Shown: positions 7,816 through 16,082, numbered from the stretch's first letter. The stretch is DNA of 37,194 bases from SAR86 cluster bacterium (GCA_002401885.1 NVUL01000018.1:3711-40904); one strand, 5' to 3'. The notes: generated by a model not told the origin, from the letters alone. Numbers and translations are program-made.

Positions 7816-8235
7816 CTAGTCGTCCAGAGCGTCCAATGCTTTCTGAAAACGATTGGCGTGTGAGCGCTCAGCTTTCGCTAGAGTCTCCATCCAGTCGGCA
7901 ATCTCATCAAAGCCTTCATCACGGGCATCCTTTGCCATGCCAGGATACATATCGGTGTACTCATGAGTTTCACCGGCAACGGCTGACTTCAGGTTATCTT
8001 CTGTGCCGCCAATAGGCATGCCAGTAGCAGGGTCACCAACCTCTTCGAGGTACTCAAGATGGCCGTGTGCGTGTCCGGTCTCGCCTTCCGCCGTCGAGCG
8101 GAAAAGTGCAGATACATCGTTGTAACCTTCGACGTCAGCCTTCTGGGCGAAATACAGGTAGCGACGGTTCGCCTGCGACTCGCCTGCGAATGCAGCTTTC
8201 AAATTTTCTTCTGTCTTTGAACCTTTCAATGACAT
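7816..8235 (-). CDS. Rubrerythrin (diiron domain only)
   Basis: A 139-residue ferritin-like diiron protein. Ligand motifs are visible in both halves: GESQANRRY and [10 protein letters not shown] in the first, [14 protein letters not shown] and [11 protein letters not shown] in the second. Rubrerythrins reduce hydrogen peroxide at the diiron site in the cytosol. The usual C-terminal rubredoxin domain (two CXXC pairs) is absent; the protein stops shortly after the last helix, so an external electron donor is needed. The Fe-S oxidoreductase gene next to it is the natural candidate. The ATG at 8235 has AGGAG seven bases upstream; a longer reading to 8259 lacks such a site. It is divergent from oxyR, which points to peroxide control. 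Confidence 0.92.
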   Translation of the reverse strand: MSLKGSKTEENLKAAFAGESQANRRYLYFAQKADVEGYNDVSALFRSTAEGETGHAHGHLEYLEEVGDPATGMPIGGTEDNLKSAVAGETHEYTDMYPGMAKDARDEGFDEIADWMETLAKAERSHANRFQKALDALDD

Positions 8236-8301
8236 GTCGTTTCTCCTAATGGTTTGCAATTAGCTAATGTGGATCCTGGGGAGCCCCTGATCAAGTCTAT
8301 G

Positions 8302-8335
8302 GCCCCTCTGCGCTACAGGCCGCGCCCGAAGGGGC
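8302..8335 (-). other. GC-rich structured leader upstream of rubrerythrin
   Basis: The 8270-8390 interval is markedly more GC-rich than the AT-rich promoter DNA next to it. It holds a GCCCCT/AGGGGC pairing plus TGATCA palindromes on both sides (about 8288 and 8343). If transcription starts near 8390 this would be a leader of about 150 nt. No known RNA family is recognised. Confidence 0.3.
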
Positions 8336-8396
8336 ATGCAGCTGATCAGAGGCCCGCCCTGTTTTGCCGGCAGAAAGTCGAGGATCACTTAATCGG

Positions 8397-8470
8397 AAGT
8401 TACTTTACGTCAATTCGAATATCAAATCTAATTGATTTTATTGAGTGCTTTGATCGTTTTTATCGATTAT
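8397..8470. promoter_or_regulatory. Divergent oxyR/rubrerythrin control region
   Basis: On the minus strand TTGATA - 17 bp - TAACTT (8425 to 8397) could be the rubrerythrin promoter. Upstream of it, towards oxyR, are two dyads in AT-rich DNA: ATCAA-N6-TTGAT (8421-8436) and GAT-N7-ATC (8452-8464), about 30 bp apart centre to centre. Paired dyads upstream of a -35 suit OxyR binding, but the match to the published ATAG/CTAT consensus is poor. Confidence 0.35.
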
Positions 8471-8480
8471 GATTTTGACC

Positions 8481-9404
8481 ATGAATCCTTCGATTAAGCA
8501 GCTCAAATACCTATGCGCGGTAGCTGAACACCGGCATTTCAGCAAGGCGGCAGCGGCCTGTCATGTGACGCAGTCCACCTTAAGTGCAGCGATACAGGAG
8601 CTTGAATCCCAGCTCGGCGTAAAGATCTTTGAGCGTAACAAGAAGGTGGTGTTGATCACCTCTCTAGGTGAGAAGCTTTTGGGGCAAGCGCGAATTGTTC
8701 TGGGCGACGTTGAGGACTTTATTGGTATCGCTCGCGCTCATGAGGCTCCGCTTGTGGGCGACCTGCGTCTTGGGGTAATTCCCACCATAGGGCCATTCCT
8801 ACTTCCCTCCATTCTTGCGGACTTGCGTAAGAGTTTTGACAGGCTGAAGCTCTATCTAAAAGAAGAGATGAGCGCCGAACTCGTTCAGCAATTACAACAG
8901 GGGCAGCTGGACCTCATTATCCTCGCTTTTCCCTTTCCGCTGCCAGATATGGAGACAGTGAGCCTGTTTAAAGACGAATTCTTGCTGTGTCTTCCTCCAG
9001 GCCACGCATTAGAAAAGGTGCAGCAGGTGAAACAGCACCAGCTGCGCGGGCAGAGTCTTCTGCTTCTCGAAGAGGGGCACTGTCTTCGTGATCATGCATT
9101 AGAAGCCTGCAAGCTAGAGAGTGCCGATACTGATCTTGTCTACCAGGGGACGAGTCTGCACACACTAGTACAGATGGTGGCAAATGGATTGGGTATGACG
9201 CTGTTGCCTGCCATGTCGGTTGATGCCGATGTGCTAGGCGATACGCATCTGCAGCTAAAGCATTTCTCTAATGAGAATGTGTCCAGAGAAGTGGGCATGG
9301 CCTGGCGCAAGTCAGATCCACGCAGAGAAGAATATCTGTTATTGGCCGAGTTTGTTAAGCAGCACCTCGGTCACTCGGCCAAATCGGGCAAGAAGGCTAA
9401 ATGA
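8481..9404 (+). CDS. oxyR: OxyR, peroxide-sensing LysR-type regulator
   Basis: A LysR-family regulator of 307 residues. The N-terminal winged HTH contains LKYLCAVAEHRHFSKAA and CHVTQSTLSAAIQELE, very close to E. coli OxyR. The redox motif GHCLRDHALEAC keeps both cysteines (about Cys201 and Cys210) with the same eight-residue spacing as E. coli Cys199/Cys208, so disulfide sensing of hydrogen peroxide is expected. The ATG at 8481 aligns with the usual OxyR N-terminus; an in-frame ATG four codons earlier is less likely. It is divergent from the rubrerythrin operon, probably its target, and its stop overlaps the next gene by ATGA. Confidence 0.93.
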   Translation: MNPSIKQLKYLCAVAEHRHFSKAAAACHVTQSTLSAAIQELESQLGVKIFERNKKVVLITSLGEKLLGQARIVLGDVEDFIGIARAHEAPLVGDLRLGVIPTIGPFLLPSILADLRKSFDRLKLYLKEEMSAELVQQLQQGQLDLIILAFPFPLPDMETVSLFKDEFLLCLPPGHALEKVQQVKQHQLRGQSLLLLEEGHCLRDHALEACKLESADTDLVYQGTSLHTLVQMVANGLGMTLLPAMSVDADVLGDTHLQLKHFSNENVSREVGMAWRKSDPRREEYLLLAEFVKQHLGHSAKSGKKAK

Positions 9405-10162
9405 GGGTATTTGCCGTTTCGGATATCCATGTTGACTACAAAGAAAATCTGGCTTGGATTCTTAGTCTGGACAGTAAGGAATACGCAAACGACATCCTAA
9501 TCCTCGCCGGCGACGTGACTGACAAGATGCCGCTACTTAAGCAGGTATTTGTCTCGCTAGCTGCAAGTTTTAAGGCGGTATTGTTTGTGCCGGGCAATCA
9601 TGAACTCTGGGTGCTGGAAGAGGATTTCGATTGTTCTCTGAAGAAGTTCGAAGCGATCGCCGAGCTTTGTAAATCCTGCGGCGTTCATACAGGCGTTTTC
9701 GAGCTGCCTGATATTAGTTTCGTGCCCTTGTATTCTTGGTACGATTTCTCCTTTGGAGAGCCAGATCGACACTTGCGCAGGGCGTGGCGAGACTTCCGAG
9801 CATGCTCATGGCCTGAGCACTTGCCCGAAAGCCAGGATGTTTCAGAGTACTTTCTTAAGCTGAATATTCCCAAGCTAAACATTAGCAACAAGACGGTAAT
9901 CAGTTTTTCGCATTTCTTGCCAAGAATAGATGTTATGCCTGTTGAAATACCGGAGAAGCGAAGAAATATTTATCCGGTACTCGGGAGTGAGGCCTTGGGA
10001 GCACAGGTGAAACAGTTAAGCCCAACCATTCATGTGTATGGACATAGCCATGTAAATCAAGCCATCGAGCTAGACGACATACACTATGTAAATAATGCTT
10101 TTGCGTATCCGAGCGAAATACATATAGCCCGTAAACAGCTTAAGTGCATCTTCGAGCGCTAA
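9401..10162 (+). CDS. Calcineurin-like metallophosphoesterase
   Basis: A 253-residue protein with the metallophosphoesterase motifs in order: SDIHVDY (about residues 7-13), LAGDVTD (about 35-41), PGNHELW (about 64-70), a single conserved SHFLPR (about 170-175), and YGHSHVN (about 212-218). A dinuclear metal centre is therefore complete. The substrate is unknown; relatives act on nucleotides, phosphodiesters or phosphoproteins. Its ATG overlaps the oxyR stop (ATGA), so it is translationally coupled to oxyR and may belong to the same response. No signal peptide is visible. Confidence 0.88.
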   Translation: MRVFAVSDIHVDYKENLAWILSLDSKEYANDILILAGDVTDKMPLLKQVFVSLAASFKAVLFVPGNHELWVLEEDFDCSLKKFEAIAELCKSCGVHTGVFELPDISFVPLYSWYDFSFGEPDRHLRRAWRDFRACSWPEHLPESQDVSEYFLKLNIPKLNISNKTVISFSHFLPRIDVMPVEIPEKRRNIYPVLGSEALGAQVKQLSPTIHVYGHSHVNQAIELDDIHYVNNAFAYPSEIHIARKQLKCIFER

Positions 10163-10219
10163 ATAAACTGATGCTGAATAGAGTGCAGCTGTTAGAGAAT
10201 TATCAAAGAGAAATGCCTT

Positions 10220-11002
10220 GTGAAAGAAATGCGGATTGAAGAGTCAGAGATTCACCTTTGGCAGTTAGAGCAGGCCGATTTCGAGCTGTCTTCGTTGCAG
10301 AGCGAGTGCCTCGCTTGGCTAACGGAATCCGAGCTGAAGCGCTTTCGGCGCTATCAGTTCGATCGACATCGCAAGCAAATGCTACTCGGTCGCGTTCTCA
10401 TGCGGGTTGCACTATCGAGCTACGATAGGTCGGTGGCAGCTGCGTCTTGGAATTTTACTCACAACGACTATGGCAAACCCGCGATCAGCGAGGAGCAGAA
10501 TTCGGCTTCACTCTATTTCAACTTATCCCATTCGGCTGAGAAGGTGGTCCTGGCGGTGTCGCGATTCAAGGATATCGGGATCGATGTCGAGTGCGCCAGA
10601 AGGCCGCGACGAATAGCCGCGGTCGCACAGCGCTATTTCTCGGACAAAGAGACTGCGCAGCTGCTTTCTCTGCCAGCAGATCAACAACAGTCGCGCTTCT
10701 ATGATTTGTGGACATTGAAGGAAGCGTATATCAAGGCTTGCGGTATGGGGTTGGCAATACCGTTGCAGCACTTCTCCTATGGCTTTTCGGGCGACGATGG
10801 GCTCACTGTCGAGTTTGATGCGCGGCGCAATGACGTGGAAGGTGCGTGGCAATTTTGGCAGCTTTCTGCAGGGTCTGATTTTAAATTGGCGGTTGCAGCG
10901 AAGGCCGGTGAAGGAGCGCTGACGCATACGCTATCGGGCTGGAGGTTGATCGATCTGGATAAGTTTCTCGAACAAGAGGTTCAAGTTATTCGTAGTAAAT
11001 AG
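10220..11002 (+). CDS. 4'-phosphopantetheinyl transferase, Sfp type
   Basis: A 260-residue Sfp/HetI-type phosphopantetheinyl transferase, which moves the CoA phosphopantetheine arm to a Ser of carrier proteins. Motifs seen: FNLSHSAEKVVLAV (about 93-106), the Mg-binding DIGIDVE (about 117-123) and WTLKEAYIKACG (about 166-177). The length is typical. Such enzymes serve secondary-metabolite synthases or fatty-acid and PUFA synthases. No carrier protein or synthase is encoded in this window, so the partner is unknown. GTG at 10220 is taken as the start; ATG at 10229 (MRIEES) is an alternative. It is convergent with the CNNM gene. Confidence 0.9.
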   Translation: MKEMRIEESEIHLWQLEQADFELSSLQSECLAWLTESELKRFRRYQFDRHRKQMLLGRVLMRVALSSYDRSVAAASWNFTHNDYGKPAISEEQNSASLYFNLSHSAEKVVLAVSRFKDIGIDVECARRPRRIAAVAQRYFSDKETAQLLSLPADQQQSRFYDLWTLKEAYIKACGMGLAIPLQHFSYGFSGDDGLTVEFDARRNDVEGAWQFWQLSAGSDFKLAVAAKAGEGALTHTLSGWRLIDLDKFLEQEVQVIRSK

Positions 11003-11023
11003 ACTCTGCAGCAAAGTGTCTGG

Positions 11024-12307
11024 CTACCCGTCTTCTACGGCTTTTTTTGCCTGCCACATCTTCACGGTACGAATTACATTGCCTTTTACCTGCACTGTCT
11101 CCGCATAGTAGCCGTCGAGCTTGATGCCTACCGATGAATCCGGGATCGATTGCAGCATCTCAGTTAGTAAACCGCTCAGGGTTTTTGCTCCAGTGTTGTC
11201 TAGTTTCCAGGAGAGAATGCGATTGATGTCGCGAATACTGGTGGAGCCATCGATAAGGAAGCTGCCATCTTGCTGAGCATGGAAATCCTTGCTGCTGTCA
11301 GCAAGATCGGTGGTAAATTCACCAACGATTTCCTCGAGTATGTCCTCTAGGGTTACGAGACCCTTGACCGCACCGTACTCATTAACGACGACGGCCATGC
11401 GTAATTTCTTTCTCTGAAATTTGGACAACTGAATGTGCAGGGGTGTGCTTTCGGGTATATAGTAAGGCTCGATGGTTTCTCCAAGTATTGCGTCCTTATT
11501 AATTGTCTCTACTCGAAGCAGTTTGCCGACACTGCGCAGGTGCAGAATGCCAACTAGGTTATTGATGTCTTTCTTATAGACCGGCAAGCGCGTGTGCTGA
11601 CTGCTGCCGATTATGCTCAAGATTTCGTTGATGTCGTCTTCTATATCTATGCCGATGATGTCATTTCTCGGTACGAGAATGTCATTCACGGTAACGTGTT
11701 CCAGGTCGAGGATGTTGAGCAGCATGCCCTGTCTGCGCCTGGGCAGTCTTTCCCCGGATTCGTATACTACGGAGCGTAGCTCCTCAGCAGAAAGTTGCTG
11801 ATGACTGTCGTCGGACTCTGAATTAAAACCTAAGACCCTTACTAGAGCATTCGAAACTACATTGACCATCCACACTACTGGATACAGAACCTTCAGCAGT
11901 AGAATCAGTATCAGGCTAGAAGGGTAGGCGATTTTTTCTGGGTAGAGTGCGGCAATTGTCTTCGGTGTCACCTCGGCGAATATCAATACGACAAGTGTTA
12001 GGACGACCGCAGTTATTAGTGGTGCAGGTTCGCCGAATATTTGAATCGCGATGGTAGTGGCGATTGCCGCAGCGAGAAAGTTAACGAAGTTGTTGCCGAT
12101 TAGGATGACGCCGATCAGCTTGTCGGGAGTCTCCAGCAGTTTGCTCGCACGACTCGCCCCCGCATGTTTGTTTCTCGCTAGATGCCTCAGTCGGTAGCGA
12201 TTGAGGCTCATCATCCCGGTTTCGGAGCTGGAGAAATATGCCGAGGCCAAGATCAGCAATCCGAAGGAAAGGAGCAACATGGCTAAGCTGGGTTCTTCGA
12301 CGCTCAT
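11024..12307 (-). CDS. CNNM/CorC-type membrane transporter with CBS pair
   Basis: A 427-residue protein with the CNNM (DUF21) membrane domain in the first about 150 residues (FSSSETGMMSLNRYRL and four hydrophobic helices). A Bateman CBS pair follows (about 200-330, including LVPRNDIIGID and VVNEYGAVKGLVTLEDILEE), then a C-terminal CorC_HlyC transporter-associated domain. Family members are linked to Mg or Co efflux or Na/Mg exchange, and are often mislabelled hemolysins. CBS domains sense Mg-ATP in relatives. Upstream of ypjD and ffh, its position matches the Pseudomonas gene order. Confidence 0.92.
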   Translation of the reverse strand: MSVEEPSLAMLLLSFGLLILASAYFSSSETGMMSLNRYRLRHLARNKHAGASRASKLLETPDKLIGVILIGNNFVNFLAAAIATTIAIQIFGEPAPLITAVVLTLVVLIFAEVTPKTIAALYPEKIAYPSSLILILLLKVLYPVVWMVNVVSNALVRVLGFNSESDDSHQQLSAEELRSVVYESGERLPRRRQGMLLNILDLEHVTVNDILVPRNDIIGIDIEDDINEILSIIGSSQHTRLPVYKKDINNLVGILHLRSVGKLLRVETINKDAILGETIEPYYIPESTPLHIQLSKFQRKKLRMAVVVNEYGAVKGLVTLEDILEEIVGEFTTDLADSSKDFHAQQDGSFLIDGSTSIRDINRILSWKLDNTGAKTLSGLLTEMLQSIPDSSVGIKLDGYYAETVQVKGNVIRTVKMWQAKKAVEDG

Positions 12308-12360
12308 TTAAGGGCTATCTCGCAGAGGCGATGGTGGGAGACCTGGATAAGAATGCTCTA

Positions 12361-13158
12361 TCAACTGATTAGGTATTCCAGTGCAAACTTCACGCCATAG
12401 AACCCGATGATAAGTAGCGCGAAGCCAATCAGAGTTCCGCGAATAGCAGTTTGACCACGCCAACCGAGTTGGTGGCGGCCCCAGAGTAGCACTGCAAAAA
12501 CGACCCAGGCCAAGAGTGAAAATACGGTCTTGTGAATGACTCCGTCTACGCCCCAGATGTCATCGAAGAACAAGAAAGCCGTGGCGATAGTAAGGGTCAG
12601 CAGCATCTGCCCAACCCAGACCAGCTCGAATAGGAAGGCCTCCATGTCTTGAAGCGAAGGAAGTTTGCGAATCAGTCCGGCGGTATGCCCATGCTTCAGC
12701 TGATAGTCTTGGTAGGCAAGAAAGCCAGCCTGCAAGGCGGCGATGGTGATAAAGCTGTACGCCAGAATCGAAATCAGTACATGACTCGCGAGGGTTAGGC
12801 TCATATTCGTCGGCGGATAGTCGCTGCGAATTGTGAGAGATGCCACGATGCTGATAGCAGCGAGGGGAAACAGACCGAGAAAGAGTATCTCCAGCGGTTT
12901 GCGTAGGCTGCTAATGAGGACCGATAACGAAATTGACAGAGTGATTAGGGTGCTGATTTCAAACAGGCCGAAGTGAAAGCCATCAGCGCTAAGAATGACG
13001 CCGTAGGCGCTCAGCGCATGGGTTAAGACGGCTAATCCGCCAAATAGGAATACCTGACGGCGTGTTTCTTTGTTCGACTTGAAATTCATGCCTTGAAAGA
13101 CAGAGCCCATCAAGTAGAAGAAGACAGCGAATAGTCCGGAAATTTCGGTAACTTGCAT
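12361..13158 (-). CDS. ypjD: YpjD, CcsA/HemX-like membrane protein
   Basis: A cytochrome c assembly (CcsA/CcmC-like) membrane protein of 265 residues with about eight hydrophobic helices. The helix run includes TLASHVLISILAYSFITIAA with its conserved His and Tyr. The commonly annotated product is the inner-membrane YpjD; its role is not proven but haem binding or handling is suspected. ATG at 13158 gives MQVTEISG and the usual family length; a GTG 24 codons upstream would add a hydrophilic extension atypical of the family. It is divergent from ffh, the usual neighbour in gammaproteobacteria. Confidence 0.85.
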   Translation of the reverse strand: MQVTEISGLFAVFFYLMGSVFQGMNFKSNKETRRQVFLFGGLAVLTHALSAYGVILSADGFHFGLFEISTLITLSISLSVLISSLRKPLEILFLGLFPLAAISIVASLTIRSDYPPTNMSLTLASHVLISILAYSFITIAALQAGFLAYQDYQLKHGHTAGLIRKLPSLQDMEAFLFELVWVGQMLLTLTIATAFLFFDDIWGVDGVIHKTVFSLLAWVVFAVLLWGRHQLGWRGQTAIRGTLIGFALLIIGFYGVKFALEYLIS

Positions 13159-13254
13159 GATGAATAAAGGCTTAGGCTTCGCCAGAGACGGGTTAAGAGA
13201 GTTAATAAATTCAATCGGAAAGTGTCGCACATGTATACTAACGGTAGAAGCCCT

Positions 13255-13283
13255 TTTTTAATGCGCTTGGGATTCGTTATAAT
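13255..13283 (+). promoter_or_regulatory. Putative sigma-70 promoter of ffh
   Basis: TATAAT at 13278-13283 is preceded, with a 17-bp spacer, by a T-rich but poor -35 (TTTTTA, 13255-13260). It would produce a leader of about 340 nt that contains the whole multi-hairpin element. The DNA between 13284 and 13413 shows no gene and no clear structure. Confidence 0.5.
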
Positions 13284-13413
13284 GTAGCCCGTTCAATTTC
13301 GATCCCTTTCTCAGAAAACGGTTCGATAAGAATCCTAATAGTAGTCGAATCTGGAAAATGCATCTCGATATGGATATTAATTACTTAGCTTCCTATGTAG
13401 CTGAAATCTCGAC

Positions 13414-13588
13414 CAGAAAAATGCAGTATCATGCATTTTTCTGTATCGACTAAGTTGCGCAGGGATGTGCAACCATTGCCCGCTAAGGGCAATGCGACGG
13501 CCAAAAGCAAGTAAAATGACATTTTTACGGTAGCTTTTGGCGCACGACATACAAAAAAGTCATGGATGACTGTTTTTGTATCGACTAA
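13414..13588 (+). repeat. Modular multi-hairpin element, copy A
   Basis: Five consecutive hairpins: H1 13414-13443 (perfect 12-bp stem); H2 13454-13473 (GTTGCGCA-GGGA-TGTGCAAC); H3 13474-13494 (CATTGCCC-GCTAA-GGGCAATG); H4 13500-13541 (GCCAAAAGC/GCTTTTGGC with an inner stem); H5 13551-13579 (13 bp around CATGGATG). The string TGTATCGACTAA closes H1 (13442-13453) and H5 (13577-13588). H2 to H5 recur upstream of recJ. The element ends 45 bp before the ffh start. Confidence 0.9.
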
Positions 13589-13633
13589 ATAGCTCGTTCA
13601 ATTCACATACAAGAAGTCAGGTGGTAGCCCACA

Positions 13634-15028
13634 GTGTTCGACAACCTTACAGATAGACTCTCAGGCACGTTTAGAAAGCTCACGGGCAAGGCCAACCTCA
13701 CCGAAGCCAATATTCAAGACGCCCTCGGTGAAGTGCGTCGCGCACTACTCGAGGCGGACGTTGCGCTGTCGGTCGTCAAAGATATTGTCGATCGAGTCAG
13801 TCTGCGTGCCGTTGGACAGGAAGTCTCTAAGAGCCTGACGCCGGGTCAGGCATTTATCAAGATCGTTCAGGCCGAGCTTGAATCTATTATGGGCACGGCC
13901 AACGCCGAGTTGAATCTAAAGGCGGCGCCACCGGCAGTTGTATTGATGGCCGGCCTGCAGGGCGCTGGTAAGACCACCACCGCTGCCAAACTTGCGCGCT
14001 GGCTCAAGAACGATGTAAAGAAATCGGTGATGGTGGTGAGTGTCGACGTTTACCGTCCGGCGGCTATCCAGCAGTTGCAGACACTGGCTCTCGAGGTAGC
14101 TGTGGAGTTCTTCGTCAGCGATAGCAGCCAGACACCAGCAGCGATAGCCGCTGCGGCTTTGGCAGAGGCCAAACGCAAATTTATAGACGTATTAATAGTG
14201 GATACTGCCGGACGCTTGGCCATCGATCAGGAAATGATGGGAGAGATTCAGCAGCTTCACAGTCAGTTAAATCCAGTTGAGACGCTGTTCGTCGTTGATG
14301 CCATGACGGGGCAGGATGCGGCTAACACGGCTAAGGCATTTAATGATGCCCTGCCACTAACAGGCGTAGTGCTGACCAAGGCGGATGGTGATGCGAGAGG
14401 TGGTGCCGCCCTGTCAGTGCGTCACATCACGGGCAAGCCCATCAAGTTTATCGGCATGGGCGAGAAGATGGACGCGCTCGAGCCGTTCTATCCTGATCGA
14501 ATCGCATCAAGAATCCTTGGCATGGGCGACATGCTCTCGCTTATCGAGGAAGCCGAAAAGAAAGTCGACAAGGTTAAGGCAGAGAAGCTCGCCCGCAAGA
14601 TTAAGAAGGGCAAAGGCTTCGATCTAGAAGATTTCAAGGAGCAGCTCGGCCAGATGCAGAATATGGGCGGCGTAGCCAGCATCATGGATAAGATGCCGGG
14701 TTTCGGTGCGCTGCCACCCGGTGCCGCGAAAATGGTGGATGACTCCAAATTTCGGCAGATGGAAGCGATCATTAATTCAATGACACCACGTGAACGAATC
14801 AATCCGGCTACACTGAATGGATCGAGGAAAAGACGAATTACGCTTGGCTCAGGAACCCAGATTCAAGACCTGAATCGACTGCTGAAGCAGCATAAGCAGA
14901 TGCAGAAAGTAATGAAGAAGATGAAGGGCGGCAATATGGCCAATATGATGCGCGGCCTAGGCGGTATGCAGGGCGGCGGTCCCGGCGGCGGTTTTCCGGG
15001 TGGGCCAGGACAGTTTCCCGGGTCTTAG
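13634..15028 (+). CDS. ffh: Signal recognition particle GTPase Ffh
   Basis: SRP54 homologue of 464 residues, the usual length. The N domain (1-about 90) is followed by the GTPase domain with P-loop GLQGAGKTT (107-115), DVYRPAAIQQL, DTAGR and TKADGDARGG. The methionine-rich M domain (about 330-430) binds 4.5S RNA and signal peptides, and a Gly/Met/Pro-rich tail ends the protein. Ffh with 4.5S RNA delivers nascent inner-membrane proteins to FtsY. The start is GTG, with AGGTGG upstream. The long leader with the hairpin element is unusual. Downstream is the rpsP operon, as in many gammaproteobacteria. Confidence 0.97.
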   Translation: MFDNLTDRLSGTFRKLTGKANLTEANIQDALGEVRRALLEADVALSVVKDIVDRVSLRAVGQEVSKSLTPGQAFIKIVQAELESIMGTANAELNLKAAPPAVVLMAGLQGAGKTTTAAKLARWLKNDVKKSVMVVSVDVYRPAAIQQLQTLALEVAVEFFVSDSSQTPAAIAAAALAEAKRKFIDVLIVDTAGRLAIDQEMMGEIQQLHSQLNPVETLFVVDAMTGQDAANTAKAFNDALPLTGVVLTKADGDARGGAALSVRHITGKPIKFIGMGEKMDALEPFYPDRIASRILGMGDMLSLIEEAEKKVDKVKAEKLARKIKKGKGFDLEDFKEQLGQMQNMGGVASIMDKMPGFGALPPGAAKMVDDSKFRQMEAIINSMTPRERINPATLNGSRKRRITLGSGTQIQDLNRLLKQHKQMQKVMKKMKGGNMANMMRGLGGMQGGGPGGGFPGGPGQFPGS

Positions 15029-15034
15029 TGGCGT

Positions 15035-15060
15035 AGTACTTTACAAAAACGTGAAGTATT
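15035..15060 (+). terminator. Possible weak terminator after ffh
   Basis: AGTACTTTAC (15035-15044) can pair with GTGAAGTATT (15051-15060) over ten pairs including two G-U, with an AAAAAC loop. It is followed by TCATG rather than a U-run. A second small dyad, TCATG/CATGA, comes next. Termination is uncertain. Confidence 0.3.
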
Positions 15061-15254
15061 TCATGCCTCACATGAATGGTGGATTATTTGGTACAGTTAA
15101 GCCGTGCAACCCGCGAAAATACTGTGCTTCTAGGCTTCCAATCACACCCCAATTAACATAGAATACCCGCCTTTTTACCCGAGCACGTCAGTTTTAGGGG
15201 CAAATCAGCCTCGGCTCGCGTAACTCTTAAACATTGGAATGACAGGAAATACTT

Positions 15255-15515
15255 ATGGTCACGATTCGATTGTCACGTGGTGGCGCTAAGAAACGGCCTT
15301 TTTATCACATCACAGTAAGTGACAGCCGCAGTGCGCGTGATGGGCGTTTTATTGAGCGAATTGGCTTCTATAACCCACGTGCTAAAGGCCAGGAAGAGCG
15401 TTTGCGTCTTGATCGCGATCGCATGTCTTACTGGACAGCACAAGGTGCGCAGCTTAGCTCTCGCGTATCAACATTGTCGAAGGTTGCGGTAGAGACTTCT
15501 ACTACAGAGGCGTGA
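15255..15515 (+). CDS. rpsP: 30S ribosomal protein S16
   Basis: An 86-residue S16 protein with the family opening [19 protein letters not shown] and the conserved [14 protein letters not shown] segment. It binds 16S rRNA and is needed for 30S assembly. The ATG follows CAGGAA. It is the first gene of rpsP-rimM-trmD-rplS, a classic operon in gammaproteobacteria, and the 226-bp gap after ffh probably holds its promoter (a TAGAAT -10 lies near 15160, with a poor -35). Confidence 0.97.
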   Translation: MVTIRLSRGGAKKRPFYHITVSDSRSARDGRFIERIGFYNPRAKGQEERLRLDRDRMSYWTAQGAQLSSRVSTLSKVAVETSTTEA

Positions 15516-15536
15516 TTTTGATATCGCGTTGTCTGG

Positions 15537-16082
15537 GTGGTAAGTAAACCCGAAGCAGAGTGTGAGTGGGTGGTACTCGGAGAAGTTGGCCGGGTGCATG
15601 GCCTAAAGGGCTGGCTGAAGCTGATTTCCTTTACCTCACCGATCGAAAATATTCTCGACTACTCGCATTTCCACGCGAAAGTTGGGGGACGGCCTCAGGA
15701 GTTAGAGCTCGACGAGCACCGTCGTCTGAACAAAGCTCTGCTGGTCCATTTCAAGGGTTACGATGATCCTGAAACGGCAAGACTGCTGACTGGCACAGAA
15801 TTAACGATAGCGAATGAGAAACTGCCTGAGTTAGAGCGCGGCGAATTTTATTGGCATCAGCTGCAAGACCTTAGAGTGGTCAATCAGCACCAACAAGTGT
15901 TTGGTCGAGTTAGCCACTTGTTAGAGACAGGCGCCAACGATGTGTTGGTAGTCAAAGCAGATAGCGAAAGCATCGATGATCGGGAGCGGCTTATTCCCTA
16001 TTTAATAGATTCGGTGGTAATCGAGATAGATCTGAAAAATCAGACTATTCGAGTAGATTGGGAAGCAGACTATTTGGATTGA
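15537..16082 (+). CDS. rimM: 16S rRNA processing factor RimM
   Basis: A 181-residue ribosome-maturation factor that binds S19 and assists 30S head assembly. The N-terminal RimM barrel is recognised by VVLGEVGRVHGLKGWLKL and the C-terminal PRC-barrel by GEFYWHQLQDLRVV and LIPYLIDSVVIEIDL. Length is typical. The start is GTG, 21 bp after the rpsP stop. The second gene of the ribosomal operon, its low-efficiency GTG start fits the known lower expression of rimM and trmD relative to the ribosomal proteins. Confidence 0.96.
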   Translation: MVSKPEAECEWVVLGEVGRVHGLKGWLKLISFTSPIENILDYSHFHAKVGGRPQELELDEHRRLNKALLVHFKGYDDPETARLLTGTELTIANEKLPELERGEFYWHQLQDLRVVNQHQQVFGRVSHLLETGANDVLVVKADSESIDDRERLIPYLIDSVVIEIDLKNQTIRVDWEADYLD

